Made by a program: the position numbers and the translations under genes. A stretch of DNA of 49,323 nucleotides, from assembly GCA_964406445.1 (NCBI GenBank), contig CAYORU010000024.1:1-49323 (forward strand), given 5' to 3'. Of this stretch, positions 25,908 to 33,865 are shown one piece after another; within the stretch, counting starts at the first letter, position 1; every line of letters begins with the position of its first letter. The notes below the pieces were generated by a model, which was given only the letters and a program-made list of their open reading frames with translations, did no database searches and had not been told where the DNA came from. This stretch comes from SG8-30 sp964406445 (lineage in GTDB: Bacteria > Pseudomonadota > Gammaproteobacteria > Steroidobacterales > Steroidobacteraceae).

Positions 25908-27422
25908 TCAGCGCGCGGCGAGCATCGCGCGCGCCGCGTTGCGGCCCGCGATGCCGCTGATGCCGCCGCCGCCGTGGCCGCCGCTGCCGCACAGGAACAG
26001 GCCGTCCACCGGCGTGCGGTGGTCCGACCAGCCGGGCATCGGGCGCATGAACAGCGCCTGGTCGAGGATCAGCTGGCCGTGGTTCAGGTCGCCCTCGGTG
26101 AGGCTCCAGTCACGGGCGAGGTCCACGGGCGTGATCGAGTGCACCGCGCGGACGCTGCCGGCGAGCGCCGGGAAGTGCTCCGCGAGCGCCGACAGCGCGC
26201 GCCCCTCGAGCGTGGCGCGGGCGGCGTCCCAGCTGCCGCCGCGCAGCGCGAAGGGCGCGAACTGGAAGTGCACCGAGACCGTCTCGCCGGCGGTCGTGGC
26301 CTCGAGGTAGGGGGCCTGCGAGATCTCGCCGTACTTGGCGGCGTCGTAGGCGCGCTCGAGATGTCGCAGGCTCGGCGCCACGACCACCGTGCCTTCCGGC
26401 AGTCCGTGGCGGCCATCGGTCAGCAGGTGGACCTTGGCCACCGAGCCGCGCAGGCGGATCGACTGCGCCCGCCAGACGTCGTCCGGCGGAAGCTCGGGCG
26501 CGCCGACCAGCTCGAGCAGCGTGTGCCGCGGGTCCGCCGCGGACGCGACCTGCGGGGCGTGGATCTCCTCTCCGCCGGCGAGCCTGACGCCGAGCGCCCG
26601 CTGCCGGTCGACCAGGATGCGCTCGACCGGGGCGCCGAGGCGCAGAGCCCCGCCCTGCGCCTGCAGCGCGCCCACCAGCGCGCGCGTGATCGCGTCGCCC
26701 GCGCCGGGCGGACCGTGCGCGAGCCCGCCGCGGAGCATCCACTGGTGGATGAGCGTGTAGCCGGTGCCGGCCGAGAACGCGCCGAGCGTGACGCCGTGCA
26801 CGGCGAGCGCGCCGAGCGCTGCCCGCAAGGGCTCCGACTCGAACCACTCCTCGGTGAGTTCCTGCGCCGACATCGACAGCGCGCGCATCACGCGGAACAT
26901 GTCCCGGCGGCCGAGCCGGCGCAGCCGCAGCAGCAGCGCGGCGAGCGGGAGCGCCTGGGCGCGCAGCCCCGACCGGTCCATGCGCGGCATCGGCGTGGCG
27001 CAGGCGGCCTCGACGAAGCCTGCGGCGGCGTCCATGAAGGCGACGAACTGCGGCCAGCGCGCCGCGTCGCGCGGCGAGAGCCGCCCGATGGAGGCGAGCG
27101 TCTCGGCGTCGCCGGGGTCGGCGCGCAAGGTCAGCCGGCCGCCGTCCGGCAGGCAGAGCACGTAGGGCGCGGATGGCCGCGCCGCCGCGGCGAGCCCGTG
27201 GCGCCCGAGACCGAGCTCGCGGGCGACGTCCGCCCGAAGCCGCGGACCCGGGTGCAGGGCAGGCGCGTCGAAGCCGGCTGGAAGCCGTCCGGCGGCGAGC
27301 TGGCCGCCGGGGGCCGCGGCGCGCTCCAGCACCAGCACGCGGCGTCCCGCCTTCGCGAGGCAGGCAGCCGTCACGAGCCCGTTGTGGCCGGCGCCGACGA
27401 CGATAACGTCCGGGTTGGTCAT
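25908..27422 (-). CDS. FAD-dependent oxidoreductase, PYROXD2/CrtI-like (first of two)
   Basis: 504 residues from ATG 27420-27422. The N-terminal dinucleotide fold is VIVVGAGHNGLVTAACLAKAG (residues 5-25), then VLVLERAAAPGG; the C-terminal FAD contact is DGLFLCGSGGHGGGGISG. The overall layout resembles carotenoid desaturases, but it is closer to the PYROXD2-type branch that has no role in pigment synthesis. It is the last gene of a six-gene minus-strand operon, 6 bases after a homologous flavoprotein gene. In context with a Rieske oxygenase and GcvT-like protein it may oxidise a demethylated amine or an unsaturated intermediate. The substrate is unknown. Confidence 0.87.
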   Translation of the reverse strand: MTNPDVIVVGAGHNGLVTAACLAKAGRRVLVLERAAAPGGQLAAGRLPAGFDAPALHPGPRLRADVARELGLGRHGLAAAARPSAPYVLCLPDGGRLTLRADPGDAETLASIGRLSPRDAARWPQFVAFMDAAAGFVEAACATPMPRMDRSGLRAQALPLAALLLRLRRLGRRDMFRVMRALSMSAQELTEEWFESEPLRAALGALAVHGVTLGAFSAGTGYTLIHQWMLRGGLAHGPPGAGDAITRALVGALQAQGGALRLGAPVERILVDRQRALGVRLAGGEEIHAPQVASAADPRHTLLELVGAPELPPDDVWRAQSIRLRGSVAKVHLLTDGRHGLPEGTVVVAPSLRHLERAYDAAKYGEISQAPYLEATTAGETVSVHFQFAPFALRGGSWDAARATLEGRALSALAEHFPALAGSVRAVHSITPVDLARDWSLTEGDLNHGQLILDQALFMRPMPGWSDHRTPVDGLFLCGSGGHGGGGISGIAGRNAARAMLAAR

Positions 27423-27428
27423 CTGCGC

Positions 27429-29015
27429 CTACTTCCAGTCCTTCAGGATCTCGTGGGCGGCGAGCTTGCCGGCCGCGCCCATCACGCCGCCGCCCGGGTG
27501 CGCGCCGGACGCCCCGAAGTAGTAGCCCGGCAGGGGGGTGCGGAAGTCCGCCCATTGCGGCGCGGGGCGCAGGAAGAACAGCTGGTGGAGCAGGAGCTCC
27601 CCGTGGAAGATGTTGCCGCCCGTGATGCCGGCGATGCGCTCGATGTCCTTCGGCGTGATCACCTGCATGCCGACGATCGCGCGGCGGATGCCGGGCGCGT
27701 AGCGCTCGAGCGTGCGGATCACGGTCTCGCCGAACGCGTCGCGCTTCGCGTCGTCCCAGCCGCCTTCGAGGTCGTAGGGCGCGTACTGCACGAAGCAGGA
27801 CATGACGTGGTGGCCGGGCGGCGCCATGTCGCGGTCGATGACCGAGGGGATGATCATGTCGATGTACGGGTTCGTGGAGAACTGGCCGTACTTGGCCTCG
27901 TCGTAGGCGCGCTCGATGTAGTCCACGCTCGGGCTGATCGAGATAGCGCCGCGGTGCAGCGGGCCCTCGCCGGGCAGGCAGGTGAACTCGGGCAGCGAGG
28001 ACAGCGCGATGTTGACCTTGCCCGAGGACCCGCGGACGCGGAAGCGCCCGACCGCCTCGACCAGCTCGCCCGGCAGGTGGCCGCGGTCCACGAACTGCAG
28101 GAAGGTCCGCTTGGGGTCGGCGGCGGACATCACGACCTTCGCCCGGAACTCGTCGCCGTTCTCGAGCGCCACGCCCGCGGCCCGGCCCCCGCTCACGATG
28201 ACCTTCGCCACCGGCGCGCCGGTGCGGATCTCGACGCCGAGCGCACGCGCCGAGCTCGCGATCGCGGCGGTCACGCCGCCGGTGCCGTTCTTGGCGAAGC
28301 CCCAGGCGCGGAACGCGCCGTCGATCTCGCCCATGTAGTGGTGCAGCAGCACGTAGGCGGTGCCCGGCGAGCGCGGCCCGAGGAAGGTGCCGATGATGCC
28401 GCTCGCGGACTTGGTGCCCTTCAGGGGATCGAGCTCGAACCACTCGTCGAGCAGGTCGGCGGCCGACTGGGTCACGAGCTTGGCGATCCGGTAGATCTCC
28501 TTCTCGCCGAGGCTCGCGCCGTACTGGCCGAGCCTGAGCAGGCCGCGCAGGTCGCGCCAGCCGAGCGACGAGGGATCCGGCGGCACCAGGCCCAGGACCG
28601 GCTTGATCGCCTTGGCGGCGCGCGCCATGACGCGCGCGTACTCGTCCACGGCCTCGGCGTCGCGCGGCGAGTGGCGGTAGATCTCCCGGCGCGTGAGGTC
28701 GTGGTCGTCCCAGGACGCGAGGTAGTCCCCGTTCTCGAACGGCGTCACGGTCGAGGGCAGCGGCAGGATCCTGAGGCCGTGCCTCGGCAGCTCCAGCTCG
28801 CGGATGATCTCGGGGCGCAGCAGGCTCACCACGTAGGAGAACTCGGTGAAGCGGTAGCCGGGGAAGATCTCCTCCGTGACCGCCGCGCCGCCGACGACCT
28901 CGCGTCGCTCGAGCACCAGCACCTTGCGACCGGCGCGCGCGAGGTAGGCCGCGGCGATCAGGCCGTTGTGGCCGGCGCCGATGACGATCGCGTCGTAGCG
29001 GCCGGTTTCGCTCAC
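27429..29015 (-). CDS. FAD-dependent oxidoreductase, PYROXD2/CrtI-like (second of two)
   Basis: 528 residues from GTG 29013-29015, overlapping the TGA of the GcvT-like gene (GTGA). FAD fold: AIVIGAGHNGLIAAAYLARAG at residues 9-29, then VLVLERREVVGGAAVTEE; the C-terminus has GYYFGASGAHPGGGVMGAAG. GTKSASGIIGTFLGPRSPGTAYVLLHH in the middle is typical of the PYROXD2 group. It is a paralogue, not a recent copy, of the next gene; conserved order of two such genes may mean a heteromer. No quinone- or NAD-specific motif beyond the FAD site is evident. Confidence 0.88.
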   Translation of the reverse strand: MSETGRYDAIVIGAGHNGLIAAAYLARAGRKVLVLERREVVGGAAVTEEIFPGYRFTEFSYVVSLLRPEIIRELELPRHGLRILPLPSTVTPFENGDYLASWDDHDLTRREIYRHSPRDAEAVDEYARVMARAAKAIKPVLGLVPPDPSSLGWRDLRGLLRLGQYGASLGEKEIYRIAKLVTQSAADLLDEWFELDPLKGTKSASGIIGTFLGPRSPGTAYVLLHHYMGEIDGAFRAWGFAKNGTGGVTAAIASSARALGVEIRTGAPVAKVIVSGGRAAGVALENGDEFRAKVVMSAADPKRTFLQFVDRGHLPGELVEAVGRFRVRGSSGKVNIALSSLPEFTCLPGEGPLHRGAISISPSVDYIERAYDEAKYGQFSTNPYIDMIIPSVIDRDMAPPGHHVMSCFVQYAPYDLEGGWDDAKRDAFGETVIRTLERYAPGIRRAIVGMQVITPKDIERIAGITGGNIFHGELLLHQLFFLRPAPQWADFRTPLPGYYFGASGAHPGGGVMGAAGKLAAHEILKDWK

Positions 29016-30217
29016 TTGCGCTTCCACTCCGGCTCGTAGAAGGGCAGCGGCACCACCGTGGCCGGCGCGCGCTGGCGGCGGTGTTCCACCGTGATTTCGA
29101 GCTCGACCCGCGTGCCGGGCTCGTAGTGCGGGCGCTCGAGGTGCACCAGCGCGATGTATTTCTTCAGGATCGGCGACCAGGTGCTGGTGGACGCGTAGCC
29201 GACCTGCCGGCCTGAGCAGGTGACGGGCAGGCTGCCGCGCACCGCCATCGCCGGGATCTGCGGCGGAAGGCCGGCGGCGGCGTAGGCGCGCTCGAGCCCC
29301 TCCCAGTCCACCTCGAGTCCGACCAGCTTCCACGCCGGGCCTTCGCGGGCCTCCCGCTCGAGCGCGCGCCGGCCGACGAAGTAGCCGGGCTTGTCGAGCG
29401 CCACGCTCCAGCCGAGCCCCATCTCGTAGGGCGAGGACTTCTGCGAGGCGACCCAGGCGTGCGTGGCGGCGGTGTAGTCGACGTCGAGCATGAACAGGCC
29501 GGCCTCGACGCGGGCCATGTCCATCGCGAGGATGCCGCAGGGGGCGAGCCCGAAGTCGCCGCCAGCCTCGATCAGCGCGTCCCACACCGGCAGGGCGTCG
29601 ACGGCGTCCACCCAGATCTCGTAGCCGAGGTCGCCGGTGTAGCCCGTTCGCGAGATGCTCACCGGCCGCCCGGCGAGGCGGTTCGGCGCCATGCGGAAGA
29701 ACTTCAGGCCGTCGAGCGGACTGGCGCAGCATCGGTTCAGCACCGCGCGCGACTTGGGCCCCTGCAGCGAGAGCGCGGCCACCTCGTCGGTGCGCTCGGC
29801 GATGCCCACGTCCATGCCGGCGGCGTTCATCGACAGCCAGCGGAGGAAGGGTTCGGCCGAGGTCAGGCGGAACGCCGACTCGCCGAGGCGCGTGATGGTG
29901 CCGTCGTCGAGCAGCTTGCCCTCGTCGTCGCACCAGCCGGTGTAGTAGACCTGGCCCACGGCGAGCTTCGCGATGTTGCGCGGCGTGATCCGGTCGAGCA
30001 GCCGCGCCGCGTCCGGGCCCTCGATCTGGTACTTCATCAGGGGCGAGACGTCGATCAGCGCCGCGTGGTTGCGGATCGCCCAGTACTCGCGCTCGAGCCC
30101 CAGGTCGTAGGAGCCGACCGCGATGTGCCCCGCCCAGCGCCGCCAGTTCTGCGGCAGGCAGAGCGCGGACGTGCGCGAATGAAACGGCGTGCGCTTGAGC
30201 TGGTGCAGGCCCGGCAT
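29012..30217 (-). CDS. GcvT-like folate-binding aminomethyltransferase-family protein
   Basis: 401 residues from ATG 30215-30217, 3 bases after the Rieske gene. Segments YWAIRNHAALIDVSPLMKYQIEGPDAARLLDRITPRNI (about 45-82), SISRTGYTGDLGYEIWV and FVGRRAL identify the GcvT/DmdA/dimethylglycine-oxidase C-terminal fold. These proteins bind tetrahydrofolate and accept a one-carbon unit from an amine (GcvT, DMGO, SoxA) or a sulfonium (DmdA). There is no lipoyl H-protein or glycine decarboxylase here, so it is not the glycine cleavage system. Sitting directly downstream of the Rieske gene, it could capture formaldehyde or a methyl group released in demethylation. That role is inference. Confidence 0.9.
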   Translation of the reverse strand: MPGLHQLKRTPFHSRTSALCLPQNWRRWAGHIAVGSYDLGLEREYWAIRNHAALIDVSPLMKYQIEGPDAARLLDRITPRNIAKLAVGQVYYTGWCDDEGKLLDDGTITRLGESAFRLTSAEPFLRWLSMNAAGMDVGIAERTDEVAALSLQGPKSRAVLNRCCASPLDGLKFFRMAPNRLAGRPVSISRTGYTGDLGYEIWVDAVDALPVWDALIEAGGDFGLAPCGILAMDMARVEAGLFMLDVDYTAATHAWVASQKSSPYEMGLGWSVALDKPGYFVGRRALEREAREGPAWKLVGLEVDWEGLERAYAAAGLPPQIPAMAVRGSLPVTCSGRQVGYASTSTWSPILKKYIALVHLERPHYEPGTRVELEITVEHRRQRAPATVVPLPFYEPEWKRK

Positions 30218-30220
30218 GTC

Positions 30221-31339
30221 TCAGGCGCGGGCGGCGGCCGCGCGCAGGTCCGCGTGCAGCAGGCGGTGGAACAGGTGCTCGCCCGCCTCCCGGCGCACCG
30301 ACAGGCGGCCGGTGTCGTAGGCGCGCGACCGGAGACCCCGCTGCACCGAGCGGCAGATGCCCTCGTCCTCCTCCTGCACGCGGTTGGCGATCTCCACCGA
30401 GGCGCGGTTGAAGGCCAGCGCCTCGTCGGACACGTCCGCGAACCAGAAGTCGAAGATCACCTCGGTCTTGTCGACCCCGCGCGGCAGCACGAGGTTGGTG
30501 TCCATCACGCCCTCGTACCAGTTGAACATGAAGTTCGGGTGGATCCAGTAATAGAGGGCCCGCTCGCCCTTGCGCACCGCGCCGGTCGCCGCCTCCGCCC
30601 CGCGGTTCGTCATCGGGCTCGACTGCAGGCAGTGGTGCCGGCCGTTCTCGATGGCGTACTTGTGGTAGTCGAGCACGCTGCCGAGGCCCTTGTGCAGGTA
30701 GGGCACGTGGTAGCCGCCGTCGAGGTAGTTGTCGACGAACACCTTCCAGTTGCAGTCGAAGACGTAGTGGCGGCGGTCGAACCACCTCAGGCCCGAGAGG
30801 CCGAGATCGGCGACCTGCGCCCGCAGCTCGTCGCCCAGGAATTCCCCGAGCGACGGACCGTGCGGCGCAAGCCGCACGAACACCCAGTTCTCCCAGGTCG
30901 CGGTCGCGACCGGAACGAGTCCCTGCTGCTGCGGATCGAAGCCGCGCACGCCCTCGAACGCCGGCGCCGCCTTGAGCGCGCCCTCGAGCGTATAGGTCCA
31001 GCCGTGGTAGGGACAGACCAGGCGCTTCACGCAGCCCGCCGGCTCGGTGAGGACGGCTGCGGCGTGGTGGCGGCAGACGTTGTGGAAGCACCGCAGCACG
31101 CCGTCGCCGCCGCGCACCACGGCCAGCGGCTCGCCGGCGACCTCGAGGGTCACGAACTGCCCGGCCTCGCGCACCTGGTCGAGCCGGCAGGCGAGCTGCC
31201 AGTGGTTCGCGAACGTGCCCGCGAGCTCGAGCTCGTGGACGCCCGGGTCGACGTACCAAGCGGCGGGCGGCGTGCGGGCCTCGGCGAGCGGGAGCCCCGG
31301 ATCGTATCGGTCGATGGTCTCGAGCAGGCGGTGCCTCAT
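30221..31339 (-). CDS. Rieske oxygenase alpha subunit, choline-monooxygenase-like
   Basis: 372 residues from ATG 31337-31339. The Rieske cluster ligands are C84-x-H86 and C109-x2-H112 (CFHNVCRHHA ... CPYHGWTY). The mononuclear iron site appears as NWKVFVDNYLDGGYHVPYLH, with H211 and H216 as likely ligands and D207 as the bridging acid. The spelling DNYLDxxYHVPYxH is that of plant-type choline monooxygenase rather than ring-hydroxylating dioxygenases. It should oxidise or demethylate a quaternary or tertiary amine, or an O-methyl group, with O2. No ferredoxin or reductase gene lies in the window, so electrons must come from elsewhere. It is the first of four tightly linked genes. Confidence 0.92.
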   Translation of the reverse strand: MRHRLLETIDRYDPGLPLAEARTPPAAWYVDPGVHELELAGTFANHWQLACRLDQVREAGQFVTLEVAGEPLAVVRGGDGVLRCFHNVCRHHAAAVLTEPAGCVKRLVCPYHGWTYTLEGALKAAPAFEGVRGFDPQQQGLVPVATATWENWVFVRLAPHGPSLGEFLGDELRAQVADLGLSGLRWFDRRHYVFDCNWKVFVDNYLDGGYHVPYLHKGLGSVLDYHKYAIENGRHHCLQSSPMTNRGAEAATGAVRKGERALYYWIHPNFMFNWYEGVMDTNLVLPRGVDKTEVIFDFWFADVSDEALAFNRASVEIANRVQEEDEGICRSVQRGLRSRAYDTGRLSVRREAGEHLFHRLLHADLRAAAARA

Positions 31340-31348
31340 GCGTTGCTG

Positions 31349-31378
31349 GCCGGCCCGGGCCAGCGGGCCCGGGCCGGC
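31349..31378 (-). promoter_or_regulatory. 13-bp GC-only hairpin between receptor and Rieske genes
   Basis: A perfect 13-bp stem of only G and C with a 4-nt loop (31362-31365) fills the 45-base gap between the TonB-receptor stop and the Rieske start. Without a T-tract it is more likely an RNA-processing, attenuation or message-stability element than a classical terminator. Confidence 0.5.
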
Positions 31379-31384
31379 GCCGGC

Positions 31385-33865
31385 TCAGAAGTCCCGGGTG
31401 AGCTTGAGCCCATAGACCCGCGGCATGATCGGCACGTAAACCGGGTTGGATCCGCAGACGTCCGTGGCGCACTGCGCGTAGCGCAGCGCCTCCGCCTTTT
31501 CATCCGTGACGTTGTTGACGAACAGTTCCACCGACAGACCCTTGCGCCGGAAGCCGGCCGACAGGTCGAGCAGGGAGTAGGAGTCTATCTTGCCGAGGAT
31601 CTCCCGGTCGCCGCGCCTCAGGTCGGAGAAGCTGTCCCCGTTGTAGACGAGGGCGCCCTGCAGGTGCCAGTCGAACTCGCCGATCGTCCGCTCGTAGCGG
31701 GCGATCAGGTTCGCCTTGAACTCCGGCGTGACCGGGAGCCGGTCGCCGTCGAAGGCCTCGGGCCCGGTGTCGTCGGGGTCCCCGGCGTCCTCGTTGTAGT
31801 CCTCGGTCAGCTCGGCATTCAGCGCGGTGAACCCTGCCGTCAGCGTCAGCGCCTCGGTCGCCGCCCAGGTCAGGTCCGCCTCGATGCCGGTGATCTCGGC
31901 CGAGCCGGCGTTCCTGATCACCGTCAGTCCCGATCCGCTCGGCGGCAGGAACGAGTACTGGATGTCGTCCCATTCCTCGAGGAACACCGCGCCGTTCAGC
32001 CGCAGGCGGTTGCCGAGCCACATGGTCTTCCAGCCGAGCTCGTAATTCGTCAGGAAGTCCGGCTGGTAGGGCGGCACCGTGTTGTTGCGGTTGATGCCGC
32101 CCGGCCGGTAGCCCTCGGAGAACGTCGCATACACCATCTTGCCGTCGGCGATCCGGTAGGTCAGGTTGAGCTTCTGCACCGTGTCGGAATCGTCCACTTC
32201 GTCGTCGAGGTTGGTGCAGGGCGAGCCGTTGTACTGGACGCTCGAGAAGCACAGCGCCTCGCCGTAGTTCGAGCTGTAGTTGTCGTTGAAGCCGAAGAAG
32301 CCGCGGATCGAGTTCTCGAACTTGAAGTAGCGCAGCCCCGCAGTGCCGGTCAGCCGGTCGGTGAAGTCGAAACTCACCTCGCCGAAGACCGCCTGGTCCT
32401 TGTCCTTGCGGAGCTGGTTGGTGAGCCAGATGGTGTCTTCCCAGCCGGTGACCTCGATGCCGTAGAAATCGCCGATGCCGGCCGTCTCGGACTCCGCGTC
32501 GTAGAGGAAGCCGCCGAGCCCGTCGATCCTGTAGCGCTGGAAGATCTCGTGCTGCTGCGACTGATAGAAGAGCCCGGCGACGAAGCGCAGCCGGTCCTCC
32601 TGCGGCGAGGCGATCCGAAGTTCGTGGCTCTGGCGCTTGTAGCCGTCGCTGCCGTTGACGTACTGCGAGGGGTTCTGCAGGGGAACCCCGGCGTCGTCGC
32701 CCCAGTAGATGCCCGAACCGCCCTGGTCGTAGAAGTACGAGTAGTCCGAGTAGTCGTAATCGACCACGTCGTCGCGCTTGAGGTAGGCGCCCGTGTAGGT
32801 GACGTCGAAGCGGCCGATCTTGCCCTGCACCGTCAGGGCCGCCTGGTACCACTTGTCCTCGCTGTAGGCCGGATAGAAGAGCGCGGCCTTGAGATAGCCC
32901 TGGTTCGGCTCGTAGCCGAACTGTCCATCCGCCTCGGTCCTCTGGCCCATGACGGTCGGCAGCACGGTCCAGCTGTCGTTCAGGTCGATGCGCAGCGCCG
33001 CGCGCGCGCCGTAGGTGTCGACGGTGTTGAAGTCCTTCTTCGGCCGGACCGGCGTCGATACGCAGCCGGGCGGGGGAGAGGCGAGGTTGCTGACGCAGCC
33101 GCCCGCGGGATTCAGCGCCTCCGCGGTCGGGAACACGCGGGTCGCGCCGACGTTGTCGATGTAGCCGGGGTCGCGCTTCACCCATCCGACCAGCCGGACG
33201 GCGGCCCGCTCCGACAGCGGCACGTTGACGAAGCCCTCCGCGAGGTAGCCGCTGCCGCCGTTCGAGACCGTGGTGCCCTCGACGCCTACGCTGGCCGCGA
33301 AGGCCGCGGGGTCGGGCTTGTTGGTGATGATGCGGATCGTCCCGGCCTGCGAACTGGCGCCGTACAGGGTGCCCTGGGGGCCGGCGAGCGCCTCGACCCG
33401 CGCGACGTCGTACATGTGGATGTCCACAGCGCCCTGGATGGTCGTGATGGGCTGCTCGTCGAGGTACATGCCGACGCTCGGCGACGGCCCCGAGTGGTTG
33501 TTGTTCTCGCCGCTCGCCACGCCGCGGAAGTAGGCCAGGCTGAAGCCCGGACCGAGGCTGGTGAACGCGACGTTGGGCAGGAACTTGGTGAATCCCGCGA
33601 AATCCTTGATCTGCAGCTGATCGAGGCGCTCGGTGCCGATCGCCTGGATGCTGAGCGGCACGTTCTGCAGTGTCTCCGAGCGCTTCTGCGCCGTGACGAC
33701 GATCTCCTCGAGCTCGCCGGTCGGCATCTGCTGCGCGAGCGCCGTGGAGACGCTTGCGGCGAGGAGTGGAATCGCGCCCAGCCCCGCGCGCAGCGCCGCG
33801 CGGCCCGGCCGCGGCCTGCGGCAGGCGGCCAGTTGCTCAAGCTTGCGGCGTCGGCTGCGTGTCAT
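31385..33865 (-). CDS. TonB-dependent outer-membrane receptor
   Basis: 826 residues from ATG 33863-33865, with AGGGGA upstream. The long basic leader (about 1-45) ends in ALAQQ; the TonB box follows as EEIVVTAQKR (about 53-62). The plug domain contains NVPLSIQAIGTERLDQLQIKD and VEALAGPQGTLYGASSQAGTIRIITNKP. The rest is beta-barrel strand pattern ending in LKLTRDF with terminal Phe, as needed for barrel assembly. It should import a bulky or scarce substrate using TonB energy. It is not accompanied by a siderophore gene; in this operon the substrate is more likely the organic compound handled by the oxygenase. Its start overlaps the sulfotransferase end by 29 bases. Confidence 0.94.
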   Translation of the reverse strand: MTRSRRRKLEQLAACRRPRPGRAALRAGLGAIPLLAASVSTALAQQMPTGELEEIVVTAQKRSETLQNVPLSIQAIGTERLDQLQIKDFAGFTKFLPNVAFTSLGPGFSLAYFRGVASGENNNHSGPSPSVGMYLDEQPITTIQGAVDIHMYDVARVEALAGPQGTLYGASSQAGTIRIITNKPDPAAFAASVGVEGTTVSNGGSGYLAEGFVNVPLSERAAVRLVGWVKRDPGYIDNVGATRVFPTAEALNPAGGCVSNLASPPPGCVSTPVRPKKDFNTVDTYGARAALRIDLNDSWTVLPTVMGQRTEADGQFGYEPNQGYLKAALFYPAYSEDKWYQAALTVQGKIGRFDVTYTGAYLKRDDVVDYDYSDYSYFYDQGGSGIYWGDDAGVPLQNPSQYVNGSDGYKRQSHELRIASPQEDRLRFVAGLFYQSQQHEIFQRYRIDGLGGFLYDAESETAGIGDFYGIEVTGWEDTIWLTNQLRKDKDQAVFGEVSFDFTDRLTGTAGLRYFKFENSIRGFFGFNDNYSSNYGEALCFSSVQYNGSPCTNLDDEVDDSDTVQKLNLTYRIADGKMVYATFSEGYRPGGINRNNTVPPYQPDFLTNYELGWKTMWLGNRLRLNGAVFLEEWDDIQYSFLPPSGSGLTVIRNAGSAEITGIEADLTWAATEALTLTAGFTALNAELTEDYNEDAGDPDDTGPEAFDGDRLPVTPEFKANLIARYERTIGEFDWHLQGALVYNGDSFSDLRRGDREILGKIDSYSLLDLSAGFRRKGLSVELFVNNVTDEKAEALRYAQCATDVCGSNPVYVPIMPRVYGLKLTRDF

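Noticed and set aside
25908..29015. Carotenoid biosynthesis (phytoene desaturase) reading of the two flavoproteins
   Set aside because: No crtB, crtY or other carotenoid gene is near, and the inner motifs fit the PYROXD2 branch better; the BciA-like gene is 10 kb away on another unit.
25974..29039. Open frame of about 1000 codons opposite the two flavoprotein genes
   Set aside because: Same reason: Arg/Ala/Val/Glu-rich composition without motifs, opposite well-supported genes.
29012..30217. Glycine cleavage T-protein
   Set aside because: No gcvH or gcvP nearby; operon partners are an oxygenase and flavoproteins, so only the folate-binding fold is claimed.
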